Shown here: in pieces, positions 1 to 9,962 of the stretch
How the letters are laid out: each line of letters opens with the position of its first letter
How positions within the stretch are numbered: the first letter of the stretch is position 1
From: Crocodylus rhombifer
Taxonomy: Eukaryota; Chordata; Crocodylia; Crocodylidae
Reading direction: 5' to 3'
NCBI GenBank assembly: GCA_038503035.1
Contig: JAVSML010024702.1
Coordinates: 62,001-126,000 of the forward strand
DNA length: 64,000 nt
The notes under the pieces: model-generated
The model's database searches: none
The model's input: the letters and a program-made list of their open reading frames with translations, nothing else
Told to the model about the DNA's origin: nothing
Program-made: the position numbers and the translations under genes

Positions 1-479
1 TTGCAAGAGGGCGGCTTTGCTCTGTACACAGACTTAGAGGTGCAGGAATCCTGGACTCCTAAAGCCTTGATGCAGCTAGGCAGGAATCTGGGTGACTGTG
101 TAGCAGCATGTGCATCCATTTGGGAGTATGACAGTCCTGGAACCAGAGTGGGTGTGTGAATGTGAGTGTATATGTGGCAGCAGGCATGGGAATATATTAT
201 TTGTGTAGTAACAGCCCCCTATTGTGCTCAGGCTTGTGTGTCTGTGTGCCATCAGAAGATGGAATGAGGAAGGTATTTATAGTATTTAGACTCAAATTTG
301 TGCTTATACTTTTTCACCCGTCTGTTTATTGGCATAGATAACCTGGGTGCTTTTAAATAAATGGAATACACTTTACAATGCAAAGTTATGCATTTAGGAA
401 CAAGGGAGGCATTATTAACAATGGGAGACTATAACCAGAACATAGGGCATTTATACACATTAATTGATTAATCGAGTCT
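1..479. other. No gene or repeat recognised
   Basis: Ordinary AT-balanced sequence with only short open frames on either strand. I see no splice-flanked conserved frame and no recognisable transposon end. Confidence 0.5.
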
Positions 480-730
480 GCTACGTGTGCAAGCTGATGC
501 ACACTGTGCTGCTTCGCATGCAGTTACATAAGTGTCAAAATGTGCACAGCACACAGAAAGCACTGCACGCAGAAAATGGTGGTGGTGTGCTTTTGAACTA
601 ACACACCTGTGATGTGTTTTAATTCAAAAGCATGCCACAACCATTGTCTCAGAGCTGACGTGCATTTTGCCACTTAAAGAACTGCATGCACTGCAGCACA
701 ACCACGTGTTCAAATGCCCACAGTGACTCT
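480..730. repeat. Fold-back (inverted-repeat) MITE-like element
   Basis: The two halves are imperfect inverted copies. The left arm (about 495-592) carries GCTGCTTCGCATGCAGTTAC and AAGTGTCAAAATGTGCA. The right arm (about 618-708), read on the minus strand, carries the matching GTGCTGCAGTGCATGCAG and AAGTGGCAAAATGCACG. The centre is a near-perfect hairpin, GTGGTGTGCTTTTGAA against TTCAAAAGCATGCCAC. There is no coding capacity. The shape is that of a non-autonomous DNA transposon, but no clean target duplication was found, so exact ends and superfamily are uncertain. Confidence 0.6.
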
Positions 731-1379
731 GAAAAGGAGTTAATGGCCATAAGGTGCAAACAGAAGTGACAATTTTGCCCAATCTGGCCCCTGAAAGTGC
801 TCTTCAGCCATGACAAAACAGAAGTGTACAGCTGCAAAGTGCTTTAAAAGGGCCTGATCCCATGAAAATCTAAACCCTCATTGCATGAGGGTTCAAATGA
901 AAATGTTTCAAAACATAGTGTCTTCAGAAACTTGTGTCTGCACTGCCTCCCAGGCTTGAAGCTGTTTTCAGAATGGGAGGGGGGATAAAGGAGTGGAGGG
1001 AGTTTGGTCTGAGGTTTTTTCAGCTGGCGCTCGAGGGTGGGTGGCCATTGCTAGGGGGAAAACTAGCTGCAGGGTGGCAGCCAGCAGCTGGATTCCCCGA
1101 AGCCCCTCCCCTCTGAACCCAACAGTGAACTTCTGTTTGGTCCGGAGGATGGCTGTAACTCAGAACACTTCCTGAAAAGTGTTATGAGTTACAGCACGGA
1201 GCTGCCCTTATGTCTGCGCCCATGGTGGACAAGTAACTCAGCACAAGCTTCCAGTGCAGTGCTGTGACAAAATATGCTCAGGCAATCCTAGAAGGCATAA
1301 ACAGAAAAGCAACAATGGGAGCAATCCAGTTCTCCCTCTTTGTGTGACAATGGTGAGATTGGTGCTGCAATTCTTTTTC
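731..1379. other. No gene or repeat recognised
   Basis: Non-repetitive by eye. Two short overlapping open frames at 934-1175 have no recognisable motif and are not called. Confidence 0.4.
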
Positions 1380-1901
1380 CCTATCAACACATTTCAAAAG
1401 GATGTTGAAAAACTGGAGATGGTGCGGAAAGAGTCACAAAAATTACTCAAGGACTGAAGAAAATGCCTTACAGTGAGAGACTTAAAAAGCTCAATCTGTT
1501 TAGCTTATCAGAAAGATTGAGAAGTGACTTGATTACAATGTACAAGTACCTTCACAGAGAGAAAATACTGAGTACTAAAAGGTTCTCTAATCTTTAAAAG
1601 ACAGAACAAGCACCAATGTCTGGAAGCTGGAGCTAGACAAATTCAAATGAGAAATTAGGTCCAATTTTTTACCAGTGGGAGTGAGTAATGCTGAGGAGAG
1701 TGGTGCATTCTCCATCTCTTGATGTCTGTAAATCAACACGTGTACCTCCTGGAAAGTGTAGTTTAGCCAAACCCAAGTTACTGGCTCAACAAGTGGGTGA
1801 AATGTAATGGCCTCTGTTGCCTAGATGGGTCAAAGTAAATAGCAGATAATCTAAACAGTAGATAATCTAAATAGTCTCTTTGGTCTTAAACTTTATGACT
1901 C
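1380..1901 (+). mobile_element. Old CR1/L3-type LINE, 3' end
   Basis: In broken frames the + strand encodes the C-terminal part of a CR1-clade ORF2. [13 protein letters not shown] block is followed by a YSERLKKLNLFSLSERLR-like block and a LITMYKYLHRE-like block. The 3' UTR after about 1745 matches the usual tail of these elements (about one line of text reading as 'gtgggtgaaatgtaatggcc', then a terminus ending near ACTTTATGACTCTG). Endonuclease and catalytic RT motifs are absent, so this is a 5'-truncated copy. Several stops and indels show it is older than the CR1 at 5-8 kb. A palindrome-rich MITE abuts its 3' end at 1905. Confidence 0.7.
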
Positions 1902-1904
1902 TGT

Positions 1905-2382
1905 GGGTGCATCTACACGTTTACTGCAGAGTAGACTAATAAGCTACACAGTAAATGTCTTGTCACATATGTGGCCCTACTAGGCCATAGGAAACTAATA
2001 ACTCAGCAACTAATAACTTATAAATACAAGTCCTATCCTGCTGCAGAGTTGTTTCTCTGCAGAACTGCACATATAGATGCTGACACAGCTGGCTGGGGCA
2101 CAAGGGTGCTTCAGTACGGGGGTTGCCTGCCAGCTAGCCCACACTGGAGCACCATCATGCTCCAGCCAGCCCCTCCACAGTACATTGAGAAGGTCAGAGC
2201 AGTCCTGGGCTGGCAGGCTGAATCCCTGGTCTCCCTGCCAGCCAGCCAGGGCTTCTCCAACCTGGCTCAACATGTTGGGGTCCCAGGCACACATGTAAAC
2301 ACAGTACCTGGAAGCAATAACCTCCAGCACGATAAGCACCAGAGTTTATTGCTTCCCCTTAATAGCATGCGTAGATGCACCC
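1905..2382. mobile_element. MITE with GGGTGCATCTACACG inverted termini, subfamily B
   Basis: Left end GGGTGCATCTACACG; right end CGTAGATGCACCC, its inverse. The flanks carry a 3-bp direct repeat, TGT at 1902-1904 and 2383-2385. The left subterminal region pairs TTTACTGCAGAGT with CACAGTAAA around a TAATAAGC core. The middle is GC-rich and resembles the middle of the copy at 52719-53366 (shared CACRAGGGTGCTTCA-type block, at about 2099 and 53126). An open frame of 138 codons crosses it but follows the repeat rather than any protein family, so I do not call a gene. No transposase is present. Confidence 0.75.
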
Positions 2383-2432
2383 TGTGAGTCACAATCTAGC
2401 ACCCTATCTACTTTCTTCATCTTCCACTAATC

Positions 2433-2780
2433 CAACGGTGTCAAACTCGCTTGGGGCCTCAGACTGGATTGAGACTGTGAGGCTTCTCATGGCCAGATCC
2501 AGCCTGGGGCACAGAGGAGACTACTGTGGACATTGTGGTAGCAGCAACAGTGGGTCCAGATGCAGTGAGCAGTCTGGGGGCAGAGGGCCACCAGCAAAGG
2601 TAGGGGTCCAGGGCTAGCAACTGGCACCACTGGCAGCCACAGCCTGCAGGGCCAAAGGGCCACAAATTCTGTGGTATGCCATGCTCCTCAACTTTGTTGG
2701 CCTCCTCATAGCACAGTGGGCCATATAGAGAGACTCTATAGGCCAGATGTGGCCCATGGGCTGTATGTTTGACACCCCTG
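2433..2780. mobile_element. hAT-type MITE (CAGGGGTGTCAAAC termini)
   Basis: Left end CAACGGTGTCAAAC and right end GTTTGACACCCCTG are inverted repeats. They match the CAGGGGTGTCAAAC terminus known from vertebrate hAT elements. The flanking octamers CACTAATC (2425-2432) and CCGTAACC (2781-2788) match at 5 of 8 positions, consistent with a decayed 8-bp target duplication. The 348-bp interior (GGCCAGATSYRGCCC-like blocks near both ends) has no coding capacity. Confidence 0.75.
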
Positions 2781-4029
2781 CCGTAACCCAAGTATGGACT
2801 ATATGAGTCAGCCCAGGGAGACAGGTTCCTAGGTCCCCATAGTGACACCGGGAGGTCCTCTCCTGACTAGAACTGGTAGTGGCTGCTGCTGGCTCAGAGG
2901 CATAGTATCAGAAAATGTTCATCTCGGAAAAAGCCTTTGATTTGAAAACCTTTTCCGGGCAACTAACTAAGGTTCTTTAAATAAGCCTATCAAGCACCAG
3001 CATTAACACTTGGCAAGACAGCAGAGAACGTATTAGCTTGATCAGCTGACTGCCCTCGCCTTGCTCATGTCGGGCAAAGAGGGGTTGCAGTACTTCCACA
3101 TCCTGGCACAGTAAATATCTTTGCTTCCCTGCCTGTTAGTCTGTGAACTCTCGGCATTCTCCTGAACTCATGGATCAGACTTCTCCCTCTGCTCCTGTTC
3201 CTACTTTTTGCTGTCTCTTTTTTTTTTTTTTTTCAGAAAAAACCCCCCTGGATTGGGGAGCAATTTGGAAATGCTTGCAATATTCTAACTGTTAGTCCCT
3301 TCAGATAAGCTGAGATTCTCTCCTGTATTAGTACATAATGCTTTAAGGGGGGGGGTAGGACTGGAGTTTTGCGTGGCCCATTATCCTGGGGTGATGCTCA
3401 TTTTGCACAAACCAAGTGGGTAATATAAGGGATGATGCAGTAATGCTTTGCAGGTCTTCCTACATCACGGTGGCCTGCCTATGTCAGCCTCAGTTCATTA
3501 TTCCATGTGCAAACAAACTGGAAAATGGCACTGGAATATCGCAGCATACACTGAATCAATAAGTTTCAAAGGCAAACTAGCAAACTTCCCAGAATCTTTA
3601 CTTCTATATCTGCCTTTGAAATGCCTTCTCAAATCCCAGTCCACCAATCAATCCTTTCCCAAAACACCAAGGCTAAATTTTATTTCACATAGTGACTGAC
3701 CAAAATGGAGCTTAAAACCCACCCCTGAGTCATACAACTAAAGCAATTCTGTTACTCCCTCTGGGCATATAAGTGCCCCCATGACTGGGATGTCTCCACA
3801 GGGTGAAATTGTTCCTATAAGGAGGGCACATATGTACCTCAGATTTGCTCCTAGTTGGGTAACTCAGAGCTGGTCACAAGCCACACTTAGGGAAGCCACT
3901 AGCTGAAACATGATTCTGTTTCAAGACCCAAGTTGGTGTTTATCCCCTTCAGTGCCTAATATCTGCTGCCCTCCATGAGGGAGGTAACTGAGTAGGTATC
4001 ACCACACTGCAGCTGAAGACATCTCAGCA
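2781..4029. other. No gene; homopolymer T tract
   Basis: Single-copy-looking sequence. A run of 16 T lies at 3218-3233. A minus-strand poly(A)-ended insertion was considered, but no matching direct repeat was found around it. Open frames are short and unrecognised. Confidence 0.4.
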
Positions 4030-4145
4030 GTGTTATTAATTGCCCAAAGTCTCAAAGTAAGTCAGGGTCAGGTCCAAGATTGGCATTTTAAAGCACTTGG
4101 CTCCACAACCTATGCTCAGGGCATCCTACTCACTACACTCCCCTT
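4030..4145 (+). mobile_element. MIR-like CORE-SINE fragment
   Basis: The segment reads AATTGCCCAAAGTCTCAAAG, then a 'gtaagtcagggtcagg' block, then a 'ctactcactacactccc' end. This follows the order of the MIR core (ACTTGCCCAAGGTCACACAG, AGTGGCAGAGC, CACTACGCCA-like). Divergence is high, as expected of an ancient SINE. The tRNA-derived head is missing. Confidence 0.5.
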
Positions 4146-5030
4146 TCTTTTTCCCCTGCAGCTCCATGCCTACGGGTGGCCAATAATGACACCGAAGCTT
4201 GATGAGTTGTCTTGTAGACCGATGACTAATTTGTGAGTGTTTGTAAAGGACAGCAATTGCTTTCAATAACAGAATGCTAGATTTGCTCTTTTAAAAAGCA
4301 AAGGAATAAGTTAAGGTGCCTTTCATTACCACCTCACAGGATTTGGCTATACTCAGGGTCTGAATTACACTTCAATGCTTGGGGGGTCTCCAAAAAAAAT
4401 TAAACTAGTTCATTGATTAACAAGTCCACCTAAGTGAAGGAGCAATCTGATTGGAGACCCCCTCCTGGTTATGATTTTCAAATCTTACAGGGGGGGCTCT
4501 CATCACTTATGTGGAGGTCAGCACCCTCTCCTCTCCCTCTCCCCCTCCCCCCCCAAACTCCTCTTTAATTCAAACCCTGGGTACATATTTATATTCCCTC
4601 TCAGAGCCAATGGAGCTGTGACGGCTCCCGTCCCTTAGCAGTCCTCTCACAGAAGGCCATATGGTCTCTTTCCTGAAAACTTTCCTCCATGGTCACTTCC
4701 TTCCTGCAGAGGAGAGCTGGTCTCTTCAGAGCCCAGCAGTGCTGATCTTTGCTCAGACAGATGCTTCGAGCATTTGCTCCCACCCTGGGAGTGGGGCACT
4801 TCATGCTCGCAAGGATGTGGCTGGCCTCAGATTCAGTCCTTAGCAAAGCAAGGCAGTACCTAAGCAGGCTAGTCAGCGATAACCTCTCTCCAAATGACTT
4901 AACAACTGCAGTGTTCCTGCAATAGCACGGCACCCCTCCCTCAATACCCTTTGTGGTGAGAAATCTCAGTCAGTCATCCAAGGCAAAGCAGGAATGTCTA
5001 TCTGGGCAACAGCTCTTGCTCTGGTGCACA
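4146..5030. other. No gene; one 20-mer shared with 9267-9286
   Basis: No element ends are clear. Positions 4894-4913 (ATGACTTAACAACTGCAGTG) recur exactly at 9267-9286 in the same orientation, so both may be scraps of one old dispersed repeat. A pyrimidine-rich stretch lies at 4520-4560. Confidence 0.4.
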
Positions 5031-5120
5031 GTTTCATAGTTTCATAGTTTCTAGGGTCGGAAGGGACCTGAGTAGATCATCTAGTCCGACCCCCTGCCAT
5101 GGCAGGAAAGAGTACTGGGG

Positions 5121-8005
5121 TCAAATGACCCCAGCAAGATGTTCATCCAACCTCCTCTTAAAAACCCCCAGGGTAGGAGCCAGCACCACTTCTCTTGGAA
5201 GTTGGTTCCAGATCCTAGCCGCCCTGACCGTGAAGTAGCGCCTCCTGATGTCTAACCTGAATCTACCCCCTGCCAGCTTGTGACCATTATTCCTGGTCAC
5301 TCCTGGCAGTGCTTGGGGGAATACTGATTCCCCCAATACCTGCTGATCCCCCCTCACTAGTTTGTAACAGGTCACTACATCCCCGCTCAGCCTTCTCTTG
5401 TGGAGGCTGAACAGGTTCAGGTCCCGTAGCCTCTCCTCGTAGGGCCTGCCCTGCTGTCCCCTGATCATGCGAGTGGCCCTTCTCTGGACCCTCTCCATGC
5501 TGTCGACATCCCTCTTGAAGTGCGGCACCCAGAACTGGACGCAGTACTCCAGCTGCGGCCTGACCAGTGCCGCATAGAGTGGGAGGATCACCTCTTTGGA
5601 CCTGCTTGAGATGCATGACAAGGTGTGGTTGGCCTTCCTGACTGCCTCCCCACACTGCCAGCCCATGTTCATCTTGGAGTCAATTATGACTCCAAGATCC
5701 TTTTCTGCCTCTGTGCTGACAAGAGGGGAGTTCCCCAACCTGTAGGTATGGTGCCAGTTGTGCCTCCCCAGGTGCATCACCTTGCACTTGTCTGTGTTGA
5801 ATCCCATCCTATTCACATCCGCCCACCCTTGTAGCCTGTCTAGGTCTGATTGAAGCCTGATGCTTCCTTCTAGTGTGCCCACATCCCCCCACATCTTAGT
5901 GTCATCAGCAAATTTGAACAGGTGCTTTTTACCCCCTCGCCCAAATCACTGATGAAGATGTTGAACAGTGCGGGCCCGAGGACCGAGCCCTGTGGAACCC
6001 CACTGCCCACGTTCTTCCAGGTTGAGAAGGACCCATCCGCTCCCACCCTCTGGGTGCAGCCCTCCAGCCAGTTGGCGACCCATTTGACTGTGTGGGTGTC
6101 TACACCACAGCCCCCCAGTCTCTTAATGAGAACGGGGTGAGAGACAGTGTCAAATGCCTTCCAGAAATCCAGGAAGACTATGTCCACCACTACCCCTGCA
6201 TCTAATGATCTGGTAATCTGATCATAGAAGGCCACCAGGTTGGTCTGACAGGACCTGCCACTGATGAACCCGTGCTGGTTGCCCCTAAGCATGCAGTCCC
6301 CAGCTGGCCCCTCATGGATGTGTGCCAGCATAATTTTCTCAAACAGCTTGCCTAGGATCGAGGTAATACTAACTGGCCTATAGTTTCCCGGGTCCTCCTT
6401 CCTCCCCTTTTTGAAGATGGGAACCACATTGGCCCTCTTCCAGTCCTCTGGCACCACACCAGAGCACCACGAGTGCTTGTAAAGCCGTGCCAGGGGTCCT
6501 GCAATGACCTCGGCCAATTCCTTTAGGACTCTAGGGTGGAGATCGTCCGGGCCAGCTGACTTGAACACATCCAGCCCCTCCAGAAGCCCCCTAACTAGTT
6601 CCTCACTAACCTTTGGCCCAGGTGCGCCTCCCCTAGGGCCTGAGGGGGGCCCAGCAGGGAGGTGGCTGTTCTGGTCCCTACTTAGGAAGACAGAGGCAAA
6701 GAAATCATTAAACATGTTAGCTTTGCCATCTGGTGTGACGACCAAATTTCCCAACGTGTCCTGCAAGGTCCCCACGTTACCCGGGACCTTCTTTTTGCCC
6801 CCTATGTATTTAAAAAAGGACTTCTTATTGTCCTCAATCTGAGAAGCTAGTCCTAATTCCATCTCTGCCTTGGCCTTCCTAACTGCCCCCCTACATCCCC
6901 GAGCGACTGCAGAATAGTCATCCCTGGTGATGACCCCTTCCTTCCATTGGGTGTAAGCCTCCTTTTTAGCAAGGAGACATTCCCGGATGCTTTTGGTGAG
7001 CCATGGAGGCTTGTGTGCTCTCCTGCTCCCTTTGATTCTTGTTGGGATTAGCTTCCTTTGGGCTTGGAGGATCCCCTCCTTAAGGAGCAACCACTCTCCT
7101 TGGACATTTGGCTCCCCTCCCCTCTGGGACCTCAGCGCATCCCCAACTATCCTCCTTAGCTTGTTGAAGTTTGCCCTCCTAAAGTCTAGGGCTGCTGCCT
7201 TACTGCATGCCTTTGCTACCTTGCGCTGGATGATGAATTCCAGCAGGCCATGATCGCTGTCGCCCAGGTGGTCGAGCACCCACAGCCCCCTCACCAGGTC
7301 ATCACCCGTGGCCAGCACTAGGTCCAACAAGGTGTCTCCCCTGGTGGGGCTGTGCACCTCCTGGGTTAGATGGAGGTCCTGCACTCTGTCTAAGAACCTA
7401 TGTGAGCAGTCAGACCTAGCTGACTGCTCCTCCCAGCAGATATCTGGGAAGTTCAGGTCCCCCATGACTACCACATCTGTAGCCTTCAGTACCTCTGTGA
7501 GCTTACCTAAGAATTCCTGGTCGAGCTCTTCTCCCTGGTTGGGAGGTCTATAGTAGATCCCCACCGTTAAGTCTCTCTCCCCTCGACTGCCTTGTACTCT
7601 AACCCAAAGCACTTCAGAGTGCCCCTCCTCTGACTCCTTGCTAATTGACGAGGATGTGTATTCCTCCTTGATATAGAGTGGCATGCCCCCACCTCTCCTT
7701 CCTATCCTGTCCCTCCTGTACAGCCTATAGCCCTTGACATTCACCGCCCAGTCATGAGTAGAGTCCCACCACGTTTCCGTGATCCCCACTATGTCTGGGC
7801 TGGTGTCAGCCACCAGGAGGGTGAGTTCCTCCTGCTTGTTTCCCATGCTATGAGTGTTTGTGTAGAGGCATTTGAGGCCTCCTGTGGATGTGTGTACTGC
7901 CCCCCTAGTCCCAGCGTTGCCCTGGCCCCCATCGCTTACCTGTTCACTCGTTTCGCTTGTTGGGCTGGGCTGGGCTATAGTTGTGGGTGTTGTTTGGTCT
8001 GGCAC
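5121..8005 (-). pseudogene. CR1 ORF2: endonuclease-reverse transcriptase, one frameshift
   Basis: ORF2 performs target-primed reverse transcription. From the ATG at 8005 the frame is open for 711 codons. A low-complexity leader is followed by an EEP endonuclease (about residues 44-262: ITETWWD near 75-81, GDLNFPD near 182-188, SDH near 250-252). After a basic linker comes the [15 protein letters not shown] near 521, NYRPVSI near 541, motif A as LDFWKAFD near 612-619, and [11 protein letters not shown] near 668-678. A one-base loss in the T5 tract at 5926-5930 then breaks the frame. The FADD catalytic box (5901-5912) and the C-terminal domain lie in the next frame, ending at 5121. Motif A has W where S or R is usual. 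Total length, about 960 codons, is normal for CR1. No other stop is seen. Confidence 0.93.
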
Positions 8006-8049
8006 CCTGATGTTTCCTCCGCCCTCATCTTCCCCTTCCCCCGACGAGC

Positions 8050-8290
8050 CTAATTTAAAGCCTGCCGGAGGAGGTCCGCCAACCTAGAAGAGAACACACG
8101 CTTACCTTTAGGGGAAAGGTGGAGCCCATCCCATCCAAGCATGACTCTTGTCGTGATGTGCCGGTCATGGCTGGGGAAGCAAAAGCCCGCCTCGAAGAAC
8201 CATTCCTGTAGCCACCAGCTGGTCTCCACGATGCACGTTTCATGCCGTCTGCCTCGTCCACTCACCGGCAGGATAGAAGAGAAATCATAG
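8050..8290 (-). CDS. CR1 ORF1, C-terminal part of SGNH-esterase-like domain (5'-truncated)
   Basis: The frame is open from the truncation point to a stop at 8050, just 44 bases upstream of the ORF2 start. It reads FSSILPV, then a W-rich helix, then [19 protein letters not shown] near the C-terminus. In CR1 ORF1 this is the end of an SGNH/GDSL-like esterase, and the D and H of the DGLHLS box are the usual catalytic pair; both are kept here. The N-terminal half, with the G-x-N-D block, is missing. The close ORF1-ORF2 order supports one bicistronic CR1. An ATG at 8265 lies in frame, but the frame continues upstream, so it is not the true start. Confidence 0.8.
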
Positions 8291-9059
8291 TTGCTGCTGC
8301 AGCATGCAGGTTAGCATGTGGACATGCAGAAAGCCTTCTGCTTAACACTGACCAACAGGTCCTCCTTAGCTCAGGAGACCTGGCAGTACTGACTTACCGT
8401 ACCTGACTCAGGTGAATGCTGTTGTATCCTGGCTAGGCTGCATTTGTGACTGTGGGCACATAGCAACTCTGGTAGTGCTTGCTGTATTTCCATGCATACT
8501 TATGTTTTCCTTCCTGCATTTCCAGACTAACCCATGGGCCAGGGCTGGATGCCAAGCTCAAGATTTGGGAATCCCCAGGTTTGGGACCAGATGGGACAGG
8601 TAAGTGGTGGCAACACCAAGTAATTTAGAAAGAGTGGAAGAACAGGGTTGTTACAGGGCTGAACCCAGTGAAAGCTGCCTGCAGCACAGGGCCTCAGCAC
8701 CGTGAAAAGCCTGCTTACTGAAGCCTCAGTGCTGTGTGCACTGCCAGCAGGGTGGTAGGACCTTCGAGGTTAGTGATGTAGGAGACCCTACAAACCTGTC
8801 CTGCCTGCCGCCTGCACTGCCGTGTCTTGAGTCTCAGAGTGGCTTGTCTGAAGGCAGCTGCCTGGGCTCAGTGGAGAATGGATTGGCCTGGGAGAATCCA
8901 CGCTTCCCAGAGTGGAAAGGGAAGAAAAACTATCTTCTTCACACAGTGCTTTGCTCCAAGGGTGGTGACCTTGCCCAAAGACCCATCTGCTGCCATTGCT
9001 CCGCTCCTGTCTTATATCTCCCCCAGGCCCTGGTCTCCATCCCTCCAGACCTTTAATAG
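8291..9059. other. No gene or repeat recognised
   Basis: Flank of the CR1. Overlapping short frames exist on both strands at 8736-9171, with no family motif. No polyadenylation- or exon-like structure is evident. Confidence 0.4.
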
Positions 9060-9295
9060 CAAACAAGACCCAGAATTGCCATGTACTGGTCAGACCATGG
9101 GTCCAGTATCCTGTGTCACACAATGGCAAGAAAGCAGATGCTGAAAGGGGGAGTGAAAGGGGTATGAGCATGACTTTTTCCTACTGTTTCTTTCTCACTT
9201 TCAGCCTCCAGCATCTAAGGTATAGGAAGGAAGTTCTTATTCATAAGCTGTATATCCCTAACTCCCATGACTTAACAACTGCAGTGGCAAGACAC
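9060..9295 (+). repeat. Old dispersed amniote repeat (L3/SINE-like), fragment
   Basis: The text 'tactggtcagaccatgggtc' followed by CAGTATCCTGTGTCACACA and AAGCAGATGCTGAA matches a widely dispersed amniote repeat, known from memory of similar sequences. The end near 9267-9286 shares an exact 20-mer with 4894-4913. Family assignment is tentative. A CR1 copy begins directly after it. Confidence 0.4.
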
Positions 9296-9962
9296 TTAAC
9301 AAAGACACTAAAGATGAACATAGGCCAACAATGCGAGGTCACGGTTGGTAGGGCTAACCAGACCTTGTTGTGCATCCACAGGTGCATCTCAAGTAGAGCC
9401 AGGGAGGTGATCCTCCCCCTCTATGCGACGCTGGTCAGGCCACAGCTGGAGTACTGCGTCCAGTTCTGTGCGCCCCATTTCAGGAGGGATGTGGACAACA
9501 TTGAAAGGGTCCAGAGGAGGGCCACCCGCATGATCCGGGGACTACAGGGCAGATCCTACGTTGAAAAACTGCAGGACTTAAACCTGTTCAGTCTTCACAA
9601 GAGAAGGCTGAGGGGGGACCTGGTGATTGTCTATAAACTCACTAGGGGGGACCAGAAGGGTTTAGGGGAGACACTGTTTCCCCTAGCGCCCCCGGCATGA
9701 CAAGGAACAAATTATTACAGAGTATGTTTAGATTGGACATCAGCAAGAACTTCTTCACAGTTAGGGCGGCTAGGAGCTGGAACCAACTTCCAAGGGAAGC
9801 GGTGCTGGCTCCTACCCTGGGGATCTTTAAGAAGAGGCTTGATGCCTACCTGGCTGGACTTATTTGAGTCCAGTCTTTTCTCCCGCCCAGGCGGGGGGTC
9901 GGACTTGAAGATCTACAAGGTCCGGTCCCTTCTGACCCGACTTCTATGATTCTATGATTCTG
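9296..9962 (+). mobile_element. CR1 LINE, 3' fragment
   Basis: A 5'-truncated CR1. It encodes the RT C-terminal region: [54 protein letters not shown] frame break near 9700 follows, then a RSWNQLPREAVLAP block and a stop near 9867. The 3' UTR contains the CCCGCCCAGGCGGGGGG hairpin region, and the copy ends in two ATTCTATG-type octamers (9946-9962). It has no endonuclease and no catalytic RT boxes, so it is inactive. It differs in terminal octamer from the CR1 at 5031-8290, so at least two CR1 subfamilies are present. Confidence 0.92.

Larger units (their letters stand above)
5031..8290 (-). mobile_element. CR1 LINE, nearly complete from ORF1 end to 3' terminus
   Basis: A non-LTR retrotransposon on the minus strand. 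It runs from the end of ORF1 (8290) through ORF2 (8005-5121) to the CR1 3' UTR (about 5120-5031). The 3' UTR has the CCCCTGCCATGGCAGG hairpin and the AGATCATCTAGTCC-type box. The terminus is made of octamer repeats, TTTCATAG twice on the + strand (5032-5047), instead of a poly(A) tail. That is the CR1 hallmark, although ATTCTATG is the more common unit. The 5' end is truncated inside ORF1, as usual for CR1. Only one frameshift separates this copy from an open ORF2, so it is much younger than the other LINEs here. Confidence 0.95.

Noticed and set aside
880..900. GGGTTCAAATG as a tRNA T-arm
   Set aside because: No acceptor, D or anticodon arms around it.
1971..2387. 138-codon frame
   Set aside because: It runs through a MITE to its very terminus, so it is a by-product of the repeat.
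3218..3233. T16 as a minus-strand retroposon tail
   Set aside because: No direct repeat was found on the two sides of any plausible insert.
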